Positions 43,822 through 57,407 of a DNA stretch of 61,063 bases are shown here, piece after piece. Position 1 is the first letter of the stretch, and each line of letters opens with the position of its first letter. The notes under the pieces are model-generated. The model saw nothing but the letters and a program-made list of their open reading frames with translations, was not told the DNA's origin and did not search any database. The stretch comes from Phoronis australis. Taxonomy: Eukaryota; Phoronida; Phoronidae. Made by a program: the position numbers and the translations under genes. The DNA lies in the NCBI GenBank assembly GCA_002633005.1, contig NMRA01000136.1, positions 2,593 to 63,655 on the forward strand, read 5' to 3'.

Positions 43822-45356
43822 ATGCGCAAACGTATTTATATGTGGACTCATTATGCCGTCATCTCCGTCCATCCGTTCGGAGTCCGGAGTCCGGAGTCCG
43901 GCGTCCGCTCCAAAACGCTTGGACGTATGTTCAGGAAGTTTTGCACATGTGTTTCTTCCGTGGATGGGACGGCATGAGCGAACTCTCATTCGGATCCGAC
44001 TATTGGTGTGACCCCTCGTGGCTATTTTAGTTTTTTACGTTTACCTCTCTACCTTCAAAAGTCCTGAACAGATTTTCATAAAAATTAGTACATAGGCACC
44101 TATCATTGAGATGAGGCTAACCTTCCGTTTTCAGATAGATTCGACGTAGTTTGCGCCACCTAGTGGCCATTTTTGGTGTTTTCGAGTTTGCATTTTGCGT
44201 CCACCCAGTAAGTGTATTTATGTGATGTTGACGACTGAAGACAACGACTTTCGGACAGATCTGACTACTGGTGTGCCACCTACTGGCAATTTTATTTTTT
44301 TTACGTTTATACCTGTGTGTTCAAACGTCCTCAACGTATTTTCATAAAATTTGGCATACACACATCTGTTAATTAAGTGACGCTATCTCACCGTTTTCAG
44401 ATGAATTCGACCTAGTTTGCGCCTTGTAGTGGTCATTTTTTCTGTTTTCGAATCTGTTTTTGGCGTCCAGTCATCTATCAACGAAACGGCTTTCAGGAGA
44501 ATTGTGAAAATTGACATGTATGTTTCTACTATAAAGCGGACGGCTGACGATGATTTTCCGACGACTTTGACTACTGTGGCGCCTCCTAGTGGCACTTTTG
44601 TTTTTTGCGCTCATGACTGTATCTCCTAAACCGTTTGCAGGATCTTTACTTAATTTAGCTAGTGTATTTATATGATGTTGACAACGGACGACGACGACTT
44701 TCGGACGGATTTGACAACTGGTGTGCCCCCTAGTGGCAATTTTAGTTTTTTACGTTTACCAGTCTACCTTCAAAGGTCCTCAACAGATTTTCATAAAGTT
44801 GTGAATATAGGCATCTATGTTTTTGGATGGAATTGAGGTATTTTGCGCGACCTAGTGACCATTTTTGCTGTTTTCAAATCTTGTTTTTGGCGTCCACCCC
44901 TCTATCAACGAAATCATTCTAGGGATAGTTTTGAAAATTAGCGTATATATTTTCAGTGCGAAGAGGACGTTTGATGATGACAAATGACTAGTGTGGCGCC
45001 TCCTAGTGGTAGTTATGTTTTGTTTTGCGCCCATAGCTATATCTCCTAAACCCACTTCAGGATCTTTATTACATTTAGTGAGTGTATTTATATGAAGATA
45101 ACAACAGCGATTACTTTCAGGCGAAATCCAACGAAAGCTGTGCCCAAAAGTGGCAATTTCATGTTATTCTGTTTTCCTTTGTTTCTCTGAAGTTCCTTGA
45201 CAGATTTTTATGAAATATGGCATGCTCCCGTTTTTTGGATGGATTGTACGTTTTGTGCCATCTAGTGGTCATTTTTATGATACAAATAAATAACCCTGAA
45301 AGCACAACATTTGCGATGCATTCGTGGGGGCATTTCAACGCTCCGCGTTGCTCTTG
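43822..45356 (+). mobile_element. HINE/pearl-like element, copy 1, with ~425-bp higher-order repeat
   Basis: It begins ATGCGCAAACGTATTTATAT directly after a T-run, continues into a short microsatellite (GGAGTCC at 43879-43905), then ~145-bp monomers that each include CCTAGTGGC(A/C)ATTTT. Three monomer types alternate, giving a ~425-bp repeat (types recur at 44427/44853, 44587/45004 and 44281/44731). The 3' end has a hairpin CAACGC-TCC-GCGTTG (45336-45350) and then CTCTTG, where the host unit resumes with TTTAGGG. The architecture is that of Helentron-associated non-autonomous elements. Confidence 0.55.
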
Positions 45357-47026
45357 TTTAGGGATTTGTTCTTTCGTCAAATTACTGGCTGACCAGTATA
45401 CCATTAACATGGGAGATTTTACAAAAATCTGAACTGCTATTTCTAAGATATCAACCTTTAAAATTAGAGAAATGTGGACACTTTCTAGGGCCACGCATCA
45501 TCCGAAGTAGCAGGACGCTGTCCTTGCCACCACTGGCAGAGAACAAAAATGTCACTGAACCGTCACCAAGTAATGACACCAGAATAAGAAAAGTAAAAAA
45601 TCCAGGAAATTGCCTCTTCCTTGAGGGCGTACGTCATGAGATGCTGTCTTACCCGATACACAAGGTACGACTGAGGTGCGTTACTTTCGTTATTGATAAC
45701 ATTTTGGACTGGCTGACGCCTGCAGTTACTTTTCTCCACCTGTTACAACACTGTGCTGTCCAGGTCGTTGAAATACATTTCTAGTGTTAGCTGTATTTTA
45801 GTTGTACTTACTCTGGGTTCTCCTCATATATCAATGCTTTGGCCGTGATGACGCTCGTTTATTCCAATAGAAAGACTGTAGATCTGTCCATCTATCAATT
45901 GTAGTTTCATTCGCTTGGACTAGACGTTTGTTGCTTTTCTTGCTTGTGCATTAACGTTGATGCAAACACACATTATAATCCCGCCAACAATTCCAATTAA
46001 ATACTAATACCAGTCCTAACAAAGCTAAAAACATCACCAATTAATCCAAGTGATGTTCGAAGTCACAAAATGTATGCTGAATGTCATTATTTGAATTCCT
46101 CTGCAGATGCCACAACGGGATGGAGCAAGGCTGTGGTTCCCGGTATCAATTTCTGTCGGAGTAAAAGGACAAGGATTTTCAATTGATCTGTGTATGAGAA
46201 ATTGAAAACAGTTGGTTTGGCGATTGTTTGTAATTTTTTTCAATACACGTTTTGTGTGTTTACACGCAGTACCCATACCCCAGCAATACGCTGCGATCTT
46301 CGAATTACCAAAGCGGACGAAGCAGTTCTTCAGACGAAATTATGAAGGTAAACTATTGTTGCTTAGGTTTCATACTGCATTAAATAGGGTGAAGCTAAAT
46401 ACCGTTAAGGTTTTCAAATCTGTGCCCATTATATAACAAACGAAAATGTTTACAAAAACCCCTATCGGGCCGCAGGTTCACAAACTCGACAAAAAGCTTA
46501 TTAGTTCGAAAACAGTTCGACAATTAAAGAGACCAGATGCCAGTGATTCAAACTTCAACGACAGAGGAGCAACAAATTTTAGTGTCTGTATTCCAAAAGT
46601 TGAAAATGTTAATAAAAGCGGCATGTCAGTGCACTTTGTCAAACTTCGTTTGGATGCTTTACCAAGGCACTGGCTTTTGGAAGAATTTGTTCCAGGGAGG
46701 CACGTGCTTAAAAATCTCCAAACATTTCGTTCGAAATCACTGTTCAGAACCTTGTAACATGAAATTTCGATTTTTTAGCTTTCGAACTAATGGTCTCTCG
46801 GACTTGTGAGGATATTTGAATTGATGGATTTGTTTACTTGCAAAGCTTTGGAGTCATGAATACCGCGATTTCATAATTTTGGCCCACACTTTTTTCACTT
46901 GAAATTTTCAATTCAGATCATATCATTTCATTTTTCTAGGAGGTTGACTTTCTTTTAACATTATTGTACAGTCTGTAGCACACCCTTGACAACGAGCTCA
47001 TCGCTCGAAACGTGGGGATATTTTAA

Positions 47027-48291
47027 AGGCGAAGGCAACCTTTTTCCATGTCATTTTGAGCTAAGATAAGGTTGGTTGGTTATCCTAGACATATTTTCCA
47101 CTTAATTACAGCTTTTAGTAATTTTATAAATTACTCGTCCGCTACTCCGGAAGTGACGTTTTAGGAGGCAAGCGTTTCCCGCCACTTGGTTTTGCGTTGA
47201 CTTTACCGTGCGAATCTGTTCTATTCTACTTTTGTTTTGTGCTGTTTTTCAACAATTGTCGCCACCANNNNNNNNNNNNNNNNNNNNNNNNNNNNNNNNN
47301 NNNNNNNNNNNNNNNNNNNNNNNNNNNNNNNNNNNNNNNNNNNNNNNNNNNNNNNNNNNNNNNNNNNNNNNNNNNNNNNNNNNNNNNNNNNNNNNNNNNN
47401 NNNNNNNNNNNNNNNNNNNNNNNNNNNNNNNNNNNNNNNNNNNNNNNNNNNNNNNNNNNNNNNNNNNNNNNNNNNNNNNNNNNNNNNNNNNNNNNNNNNN
47501 NNNNNNNNNNNNNNNNNNNNNNNNNNNNNNNNNNNNNNNNNNNNNNNNNNNNNNNNNNNNNNNNNNNNNNNNNNNNNNNNNNNNNNNNNNNNNNNNNNNN
47601 NNNNNNNNNNNNNNNNNNNNNNNNNNNNNNNNNNNNNNNNNNNNNNNNNNNNNNNNNNNNNNNNNNNNNNNNNNNNNNNNNNNNNNNNNNNNNNNNNNNN
47701 NNNNNNNNNNNNNNNNNNNNNNNNNNNNNNNNNNNNNNNNNNNNNNNNNNNNNNNNNNNNNNNNNNNNNNNNNNNNNNNNNNNNNNNNNNNNNNNNNNNN
47801 NNNNNNNNNNNNNNNNNNNNNNNNNNNNNNNNNNNNNNNNNNNNNNNNNNNNNNNNNNNNNNNNNNNNNNNNNNNNNNNNNNNNNNNNNNNNNNNNNNNN
47901 NNNNNNNNNNNNNNNNNNNNNNNNNNNNNNNNNNNNNNNNNNNNNNNNNNNNNNNNNNNNNNNNNNNNNNNNNNNNNNNNNNNNNNNNNNNNNNNNNNNN
48001 NCTGGTACGCAGCAACAGTGTGGCATGTTGACTGACTAGTAAATGAAAGCAAACGACGACGGAACTTAACACAACCGAGGTAGAACAATGACTGACTCGG
48101 CAGCTCTCACAGTCAGACTATATGAAAAGAAATTGGCGCGAAATGCTTGCCTCCTAAAACGTCACTTCCGGAGTAGCGGACGAGTAATTAATAAAATTAC
48201 GAAAAGTTGTAATTAAGTGGAAAATATGTCTAGGATAACCAACCAACCGTATTTTAGCTCAAAATGACATGGAAAAAGGTTGACTTCGCCT
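47027..48291 (-). mobile_element. Kolobok-like relic, copy 2, with assembly gap
   Basis: Ends are AGGCGAAGGCAACCTTTTTC and its near-complement at 48272-48291, flanked by TTAA (47023-47026) and TTAG (48292-48295). The inverted repeats pair for ~155 bp. The right arm carries the THAP start MPHCCCVP (48026), but the left arm diverges before that point, unlike copy 1. The apparent length (1,265 bp) matches copy 1, although the gap size may be nominal. It interrupts an array unit. Confidence 0.78.
47268..48001. other. Assembly gap (734 N)
   Basis: Undetermined bases inside the second Kolobok-like element. Frames across it are artefacts. Confidence 1.
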
Positions 48292-51200
48292 TTAGTATAT
48301 TTTAGTACCGACGCTCGTCGTTTCAGTTTTACTATTCTATATTCTTTCCCGTCGGTAACTGCACGACATTTCAACATCTATTTGATAACATTATTCTATG
48401 CCTTTTAGATACTTTGCCTTTCGACAAACTATTTGAAATTAGCTGACTAGTACATCATCTACATGCGAGATCTGACATTGGGAACAGTGACAGTATACCA
48501 AAATTTCTGTAGTACCACTGACAAGAATAGCACCAGAGGCAAAGGTATGTTTTCGTCTATTTACCCATACCCATACCCCATAGATAACCTGCGACTTTCG
48601 TTGAACCAAAACGAAAGAAGAAAGATTTAAGACGAAAATTATGAACTACAAGGTAAAGTATCGTTGCTTGGGTTTCATACTGCAGTGTACAGCTCAATAC
48701 CTTGAAGGTTTTCAAATCACTGGCCATAATACAACAAATGAAAATTCATTGAAAAAAGCTCTTTCTGCCTGAATGTTCACAAATTCGACAATAAAGCTTA
48801 TTAGTGCGAAAATAATTCAACGATCTGAGAGACGAGAAGTCAGTGATTGAAAGTTAATTACAAAGGAGCGGCAACATTTTAGAGGCGGAAAACCAAAAGT
48901 TGAAAATTAAAACAAAAGCGACAATTCAGTGCACATTGCCAAACGTTATTTGGATACTTTACCAAGGCACTGGCTGTTCGAAGAATTCGTTTTAAGAAGC
49001 CACGTGCTTACAACTCTCCAAACATTTTGCTCGATATCACTGCTCAAAATGCCTCGTGACATGAAAATTTATGGATTTATTTACTTGCTTGTCTTTGAAA
49101 ACAAGGAATACCGGCAGTTCATAACTTTACCCACACTTTTTCTCACGTGTAGTTTTCAGTTCGGATCACGTGATTTCATTGTATCCAAGGGGTTGACTTC
49201 CTTTTATCATTATTTTAGGTCTTTTAGGTACTTGGTCTTTCGACGAACTATTTGACTTTGGCTGACCAGTATACCATTAACATGCGAGATCTGACATTGC
49301 GAGCAATGACAATATACCAAAAGTTCTGCGGGACCGCTGACACGAACCGCACAAGAGTCAACTGAAGGCTCCGTTAACCTGTAAACATCATAGAAGCTTC
49401 TAGGTTTTACTACACGTTTGTGCTCCTGTGTGTCATCAAAACATGACCGACATTTTTTCGATATGGAAAAGGGAAGTGTAAAATCTACCAGCCAGTCATT
49501 CAGGCATATGTCTTTATTAATGCACAATGACTCACATCTAGTTTCAATGCATGTTCTCTTAAAAACCATTAAAAGGTAGAAAAAACCGAAGACCCATTGT
49601 TAATTAAACAACCGTGTCAAAACATGATCGAAAATTATTTGATGAAAAGTTTCGAGAAGTGATCTCAGAAAATGTTGATGTTCTAAATTGTGATTATTGC
49701 ACTTTTCGTTTTGTGAAAGACGTTTAAATCATAGTATGTGAATGTTTCACATAAATCTGAACTGCTATTTCTGAGATAGCAACCTTTGAATCACGAGAAA
49801 TGTAGACGCTTTTTCTAGGGTCATACAGGATCTGAACTAGAAGGATCTTGACCTCGCCACCACTGGCAACCGACTAAAGATGTCGCTGAACCACCAACTC
49901 AAAACGACACCAGAGTCGTAAAAATCAAAAATCCCGGAAATTGCCTCTTCCATCAGGACGTGTGCCATAAGATGCTATCTTATCCAAAATACAAAAGACG
50001 ATAAAGGTGTGTAAATTTCGTAATTATAACGTTTTGGACTTGCCGATATGTGCATTTACAGTTCTCCACCTGTGAAAACTGTGTGGTTTCCAGGTCGCTG
50101 TAAAATATTTTAAGTGTTGGCTGGTTTTTAATTACACGATGGGTTCTTCTAAGGTATAAAAACGTAGGCCGTGATGACACACTTTTAATCCCATGGACAG
50201 ATCTGCCCATTTATCAATGGTATTACCATGCGCTTGGACTAGAGGTTTGCTACTTTTCTTGCCTGTGGATTTGCGTTAACGCTAACGCACTTTCCAATCC
50301 CGCCCAACAAAGCACTAACATACAAACACAAGCCCTATCATACGAAGACATACACCACAAAAAATGGCGTTCAAGGTCGCAAAAGCCGTGCTGAGTGGAA
50401 TATTTGAATCCCTGTGCTGATGTAGAAGTAAGATGAAGCTGAGCAGTGCTTCCGTGGTCGATTCCTGTTTACAACCCAGATATAATGCTTTGCGGTTTCT
50501 GGGTTATTATTTCTTTGTATGTTCTGTGTATCCTTCAATAAATATATATCACAGTGATTCCTGCCGGTGTAGGGAGAAACATTTTTCAATTGATCTGCGT
50601 ACGGCAAATTGAAAGCAATTGATAGGTCGATTGTTTGTAAATTTTATCAATACGCGCTTTTTCCTATTTACACGCCATACCCATACCCAAATATAACCTT
50701 CGTTTAACCAAAACGAAAGAAGAAAGATTTAAGACGAAAATTATAAGCTAAAGTATCGTTAATTGGGTTTCATACTGCAGTGTGAACAGCTCAATACCTT
50801 GAACGTTTTCAAATCCCTACCCATAATACAGCAAATGAAAACATTTTTAAAAGGGTGCTATTAAGCCGAAGGTTCACAATTTCGAGAAAAAGCTTATTAG
50901 TTTTAAAACAGTTTGACAAGGACAAGGTCTTTGCAATAGATGTGCGTGTGGTTAATTGAAAACAGTCGATTTTTTATTATTATTATTTGTAAACTTTATC
51001 AATGCATGTTTTGTCTATTTACACGCCCCACCCAAGCCCCAACAGTACCCCCATGACCATCGGATAACCAATGAAAACGAATTCCGAAAGATTTAAGGTG
51101 CAACTTATGAAGGTAAACTATCATTGCTTGCGTTTTGTAGTGCATTTACTATAAATAGTGTACAGCTTAATATGTTGAAGGTCGTCAAATCCGTACTCGT

Positions 51201-52035
51201 AATACGGTAAACGGAAACGTTTTTAAAAAAGGCCATATCAAATTGCTAGTTGAACAACGGTTTCAGTATCTTAATCGAAGTTTATTTGGTGAAAAGTTTC
51301 GAGATGTGATCTCGAAGACACCGTTGATGTCATAAAATATGATCATTTCATTTTTGTTTCGTGAACGGAGTTTAAATCACAGCATTTGAAAGTTTTACCT
51401 AAATCTGAACTGCTATTTCTGGACGTTTTTCTAGGGTCATACAGGATCTTAACTAGCAGGACCCTGGCCTGGCCCTCACTGTCAACGAACCAAAGATAAC
51501 ATTGAAACATCACCTTAAAATGACACCAGAGTCGAAAAGGTAAGAAATCTCAGAAATTGACTCTTTTTTGAGGGCCTGCACCATCAGATGGTATCAAAGT
51601 TCCGTTCACTTGTAAATATAATAGAATATTCTGGTTTTTACTAAACGTTTGTACTCCTGTGAGTCATCAAAATATGACCGACACTTCTTTGATTTGGAAA
51701 AGCGAAATGAAAAATTTAGTCGCCAGTCATTCAGACATCTGACTTTATTGATGTACACTGTTTCACACCTGATTTCAGGGCACAGTTTCTCAAAAATCAT
51801 AGAATTTAGCACAAAAACAAGCGCACATTGATAGTAAGGCACCGGCATTAACAACAAGACCGAATTTCATTTGAAGAAAATGATACAGATTTGAAATACG
51901 GTTAGTGCTCTAAAATATGAGCATTTCATTTTCATTTTGTAAAAGGTATTTATATCATAGAATTGAAATTTTACATAAATTTGAACAGCTATTTCTGGTA
52001 CGAAGCTTTAAAGTTAAAGAAATTTAGACGTTTTT

Positions 52036-52904
52036 ATTCGCCCGCATATTTATATGTGAGTGTCTGTCATCTCTGCCTGCCCGGTTGTCCGGGCGTCCGG
52101 GATACGGCGTCCACAGCTGTATCTCTTAAATCCTCACAGGACCTTTATGAGATTTGGCAGATGTGCTTCTATAAGGCTGACGACAGTTGACAAAGAATTT
52201 CGGACGGATCCGCCTACCGGTGGCATTTTTTTCGTTTATATCTGTTTCTTCAAAGGTCATCGGATTTTCATAAAACTTGGCTCGTTTTCGGATGACACCT
52301 AATGGCAAATTTTACTGCCCTCGAATATATTTTTGGCACCTTCTCCTCCATCAATCAAACCACTCTAAGGATGATTGTGAAAATTGGCATATTTGTTCTT
52401 ACTGTGAAGAAGGCAGCTGACAACGGCTTTCCGGCGACTTCGACTACCGTGACACCTCCTAGTGGCATTTTTCTTTGATTTTGCGCCCAGCTCATGGCTG
52501 TGCAAGATGTTTATTAAGTTTTGCAAGTATCTTTATATTAAGTTGACAACGGATGACAACGATTTTAGGACGGATTGGACTACTGGTGTGCCTCCTAGTG
52601 GCAATTTATTTTTTTTAAGTTTACCTAAAGTCTGTATATTCAAATGGTCTTTGACGGATTTTCATAAAGTTTGGCATTTAGGCATATATTGGTAAAATGG
52701 TGCCTATCTTTCATTTCCGGATGGATTGGTAGTATTTTGCGGCACCTAGCGGCTATTTTTTTACTGTTGTCGAGTCTTTTTGTCGTCCGCCCCTCTGTAA
52801 AACCAAACCACTGTATGGATGATTTGAAAATTTGGCATACATGTTTTTACTATAAAAAGGTTGAATTACGGATGAGATTGACTACTGTGGCGCTTCTTGG
52901 TGGC
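52036..52904 (+). mobile_element. HINE/pearl-like element, copy 2 (3'-truncated)
   Basis: It starts ATTCGCCCGCATATTTATAT directly after a T-run (52031-52035), matching the 5' end of the copy at 43822, and contains the same three monomer types (CCTAGTGGC at ~52460 and ~52597; CCTAGCGGC at ~52747). It stops inside a monomer at ~52904, where the host unit resumes just before landmark B. The hairpin end is absent. Confidence 0.55.
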
Positions 52905-55487
52905 AAATTGAAAAATTTAATTTTGTCGGTTGTTTGTAAAATACACGTTTTTGTCTATTTACAAGCCATACCCATACCCCAACGATGTGCTGAGACCCAC
53001 GGATAACCAAAATAGGAGAAGGATTTAGAATGAAAATTATGAAGGTAAACTAACGTTGGTTGCGTTTCATACTGCATTAATATAAATAACTGCTGTTCGA
53101 TACTTTGAAGGTTCTTAAGTCCAAACGCCCATAACACGAGAAATGAAACTGTTTTTAAAAATGCCCTATCAGGCCCAAGGTTCACGATTCCGACAGACAA
53201 GAAAGTTAGTTTGTACGAAATAAGGCCACGAAACCAGAAGCCGGTTATTCAAAGTCAACGACAGCGGTAAAACAAAGTTTGAAAATGTAAATGAAAGCAA
53301 AAGCTCAGTGCACATTGCTGAACTGTGTTTGGATCTTTTCCAGAGGCAATGGCTCTTCCAGTGTTTAAAATCCCAAAATATTTTGTTCCAAATCACCGTT
53401 CAGAACTTCATGTCATTAAACTTTTAGCTTTCGCAGTTATGGGCTTTCGTACTTGCTTGTATTTGTGGACTTAAAAACCTTCGGAAAAATGAAAGCCATG
53501 ATTTCATACGTTCAGCTAACACACTTTCTCACTTCTAGTTTTAAATTGAAGTCATGTAGATTTTATCGCTTCTAAAAGCTAATGGTTTCCTTTTAACCGT
53601 ATTGTAGATTTAATACAGACTTGGTCATTCTTCGAACGGTGGACTTTGACTGACTAGTATACCATTAACTTGCGGAATTTAAGGTCGAAAGCAGTGGCAG
53701 TATACCCAAGGTGGGCCGGGACAACTAACACGAATGTCACCAGTAATGTTCATCTGAAACTATCCTTGTTTGATTTGAAAAAGCGAAGTTCAAAATTTAC
53801 TCGCCAGTCATTCAACATCTGTCTTTATTCATGAACACTGTTTCACAGCTGGTTTCAGGGCAAAAAATGTAAATTTAAGAAAAAAACAAAAGCACATTAA
53901 GGTTAAAACAATGGTATCAATCACACAGTGGAATTTCATTCGATGAAAATAAATGTTTCAGAAGTCATCACAGAAAACCAGTTAATATAATCATTTCATT
54001 TTCGTTTTTTGAACGGTGTTTAAATCATGGTATTTGACATTTTACCTAAATCTGTACTGCTATTCTGATACGAATCTTCAAAGTTAGAGAAATTTTAACG
54101 CTATTCCAAAGGTAATACATGATTTGAACAACCATGACCTCACCACTACTGACAGAGAACCAAAGATAACACTGTACCACCTACTCAAATGATACCGTAA
54201 TTGGAAAGGTAAAAAAAATCTCCGAAGTTGCACCTTCCGTGAGGGCGCGCCATGAGATGCTGTCTTACACGGTACACGAAGGACGATAGAGGTATGAAAC
54301 TTTCGTTATTGATAACATTTTGTCTGGCTGACACTTGAAGTTACAGTTGTCTACCTGTGTCAACTTTGTGGTGTCCAAATCATTGTAACAGTGTTTAAGT
54401 GCTGTTGAACATTGTTTGGATCCTTTCGAGAGGAGGCACTGGCACTTCCAAAAAGTAGTTTCAAGCAGGAACGTGCATACAAATCTCTGAACATTTTGCT
54501 AACTGTAATAAATGAAAGTTTGAAATTTTAGCTTTCAAACTAATGGACTTCAAGTTTGGACCTTTGGATTTACCGATTTTTGAACTTATAAACCTTCGGA
54601 CCAATGAATAAGTGATTTCATACCTTCTTCTCACACTCTTTCTCACTTGTACTTTTCAATTCAGATCATAAGGTTTCATTACTTCCAATGAGATTACTTT
54701 GTTTGAACATCATTGTAGGCTTTTAAGGAATTGACCTAATTTCGTCAAACCACTGGACATTGGCTGACTAGTACACCATTGTCATGCGGGATCTGACGTC
54801 GCGAGCAGTGAGAGTGTACCAAAGGCGCCGCCTGGACCACTCACAGGAATGACATCAGAGTCAAAAGTTATGGTGCCGTTCACCCCTAAATATCCTGGAA
54901 GTTAATTGATTCGACTGTCTGTGTGTTCTACGAGTCATCAAAACTGTACTGAAGCCTTGTTTGATTTGGAAAAGTCAAGTCATTCAGGCATCTATTTTTA
55001 TTCATATACATTGTGATACATCTAGTTTCAGGGCACAGTCCCTCAAAAACCGTAAAATTTAGCTAAAAGCAAAGCCACGTTAATGGTAAAACAATGATAT
55101 CAATAACAAGATCGAATTTCATTTCGTGAAAGTGTCCCAGAAGTGACTTCAGAACTCTATTAACGTTCTAAAACATGCTCTTCATTTTTGTTTTGTGAAC
55201 TGTCTTTAAATCACAGTATTTGGAGGTGTTACATGAATCAGAACAGCTATTTCTGAGATATAAACGTTCAGAGTTAGAGAAATATAGAAGTTTGTTCCAG
55301 GGTCTTATAGGATCTGAGCAAGCAGGACACTGACCTTACCACCACTGGCACACAACAAAAGATGTCGCTGAACCACCAACACAAAATGATACCATAATCG
55401 GAAACGTACAAAATCCCTTAAGTTGCACTCTCCCTTAGGCTGCATCATTAGATGCTGCCCTAAAAGATACATGAAGGACGATAGAGG

Positions 55488-57407
55488 TGTGTAACTGTCG
55501 CTATTGACACTTGTGACAACTTTGTGGTGTCTTGATCATTGTAACATCTTTAAAGTGATAACTTGTACTCTGGCTTGTACTCAAACTTTAGTGTTTGGTT
55601 CATGATGACGCACATGTACTTTAAATTGATACACCTCTCCATGCACCAAATCTATCACCATTCGCTTTCACTTGTCGTTTGTTACTTGTCTTGCTGGTAC
55701 ATTCGTATTGACGATAACACTCTTTCTAATTTCGACTTACATTTGCACTAACATGCCGACACATACCCTAACTCACTAAAAACAGCATGACTGAATCCAA
55801 ATGATAATCCTGGTCATGGAGTTCCTCTGCAAATGCCATAACCAGGTGGAGCTGAGCAGTGGTTCCCTTGATCGATTACACCCGTGGCATGGAGAAGGAT
55901 TTTTCAATTACGTTAATTATCCAAGTATCAAATAGAAAACAACAATTGATTTCTCAATTGTTTGTAAATTTTGTTATTCCACGGTTTGTTTATTTACTTG
56001 CTATACTCACACAACAACGATACTTTGCGACCCCTGGATTACCAAGACGGAAGAAGGAGAATGGAAGAAGCAGAATGACAAACGAAGACTAAAATTAAGA
56101 ATGTAATATAATTTTGCTTGCGATTCATACTGAATTGGTATAAATAGTGTAGAACTCTATACTACGAAGGTTCACAAGTCTAAAGGCAAATCATCTGACA
56201 ATTGAATATATTTCTAAAAGAGCCCTTTAACCTCGAGGGTTCACAAATCCGACAGAAAGAAAAGATAGTTAGTTCCAAACTAGTCCGAAGGTCTATTATA
56301 CCTGAAACCTGTGATTTAGCCATCGACAGGAAGCAGCAAGATTGTAATAGTGGTAAACAAATACTTTAAAATGTAAATAAATGCAACATTTCTGCGCATT
56401 GCCGAATATAGTTTTAATCCTTCCGACAGGCTCTCAGGGTTCCATAAAGTAGTTTCAAATAGGCACGTGCATATAAATACCCGAACCTTTTTCTCCAAAC
56501 AATTTTTCAAGATCTTGATACATGAAAGTTCGAACTTTTATCTTAGGACAGGTGTGGACCTTCGAATTTATAGATTTTTTGACGTTTAAGTTTTCAGACC
56601 AATGAATACCTTGAATTCAGACCTTCTGCTCACGCTTTCTCACTCATAGATTTCAATTCAGATCATACGATTTCATTGCCTCCAAGGGGTTGACTTCGTT
56701 TGAATTTTATTGTAGGTTTTTAGAGACTTCGCCAAATTTCTTCGAACCACTAGACTGACTAATATACTGCTAGCATGCGGCATGCGGGATTTGACGTCGC
56801 GAGCAGTGGGATGAAACCACAGGACCACTTACACGAATGACACCATAGCCAAAAAGTATGGTGCCATTAAGCTGTAAACATCCTGGAAGTTACATGCTTT
56901 AACAGTATGTGCATTTTAGGACACATCAATTCACACCTGGTTTCAAGGCACAATAAATTATTTCTCAAAAACCGTAAAATTTAGCTTTGAACAAAAAGCA
57001 CATTAATGGTAAAACAATGGTATCAATAACAAGATCGAATTTAATTTAATGAAGGTGTTCCAGATGTCATCTCAGAACTTTGTTAAAGTTGTAAAATATA
57101 CTCTTATCATTTTCGTTTTCTGAACGGTGTTTAAATCATAGTATTTGAAAGTTTTAGATCAACGTGCACTGTCGTTTCTCAAATACAAACGTTAGAGAAA
57201 TGTAGACGTTCTTTTCTAGGGATTTACAGGCTTCGAACAACAAAGACCATGGCCTTGCCACCACTGGCAGTGGACCAAAGATGTTATTGAACCACGAACA
57301 CAAAATAACACCAGAGTGGAAAAGGTAAAAACGTCTCGCAACCTGCTTCTTCCGTGAGGGTGCGCGCCATGAGTTGCTGTATTGTCGATTCATGAAAGAC
57401 GACAGTG
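55488..57407 (+). repeat. Representative complete unit of the ~1.9-kb array
   Basis: From one A landmark to the next this 1,920-bp stretch contains B (~55990), TATAAATA (56139-56146), D (~56652), C (~56753) and then the segment leading to the next A at ~57408, with no obvious insertion. It is the best starting point for a consensus. Confidence 0.7.
56139..56146 (+). promoter_or_regulatory. TATA-box-like octamer conserved between array units
   Basis: TATAAATA occurs exactly at 43489-43496, 51150-51157, 53081-53088 and 56139-56146, each about 110-150 bp after landmark B and followed in most by (A)GCTCGATACTCCGAAGG-like sequence. Eroded versions are near 57970 and 59315. It could be a core promoter of the ancestral repeat. 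Confidence 0.35.

Noticed and set aside
47023-47026. piggyBac assignment for the TTAA-flanked elements
   Set aside because: The termini are AGG rather than CCC, and a THAP finger is present; both favour Kolobok.
47197-48088. Long frames of 260-280 codons on both strands
   Set aside because: They consist almost entirely of the N gap.
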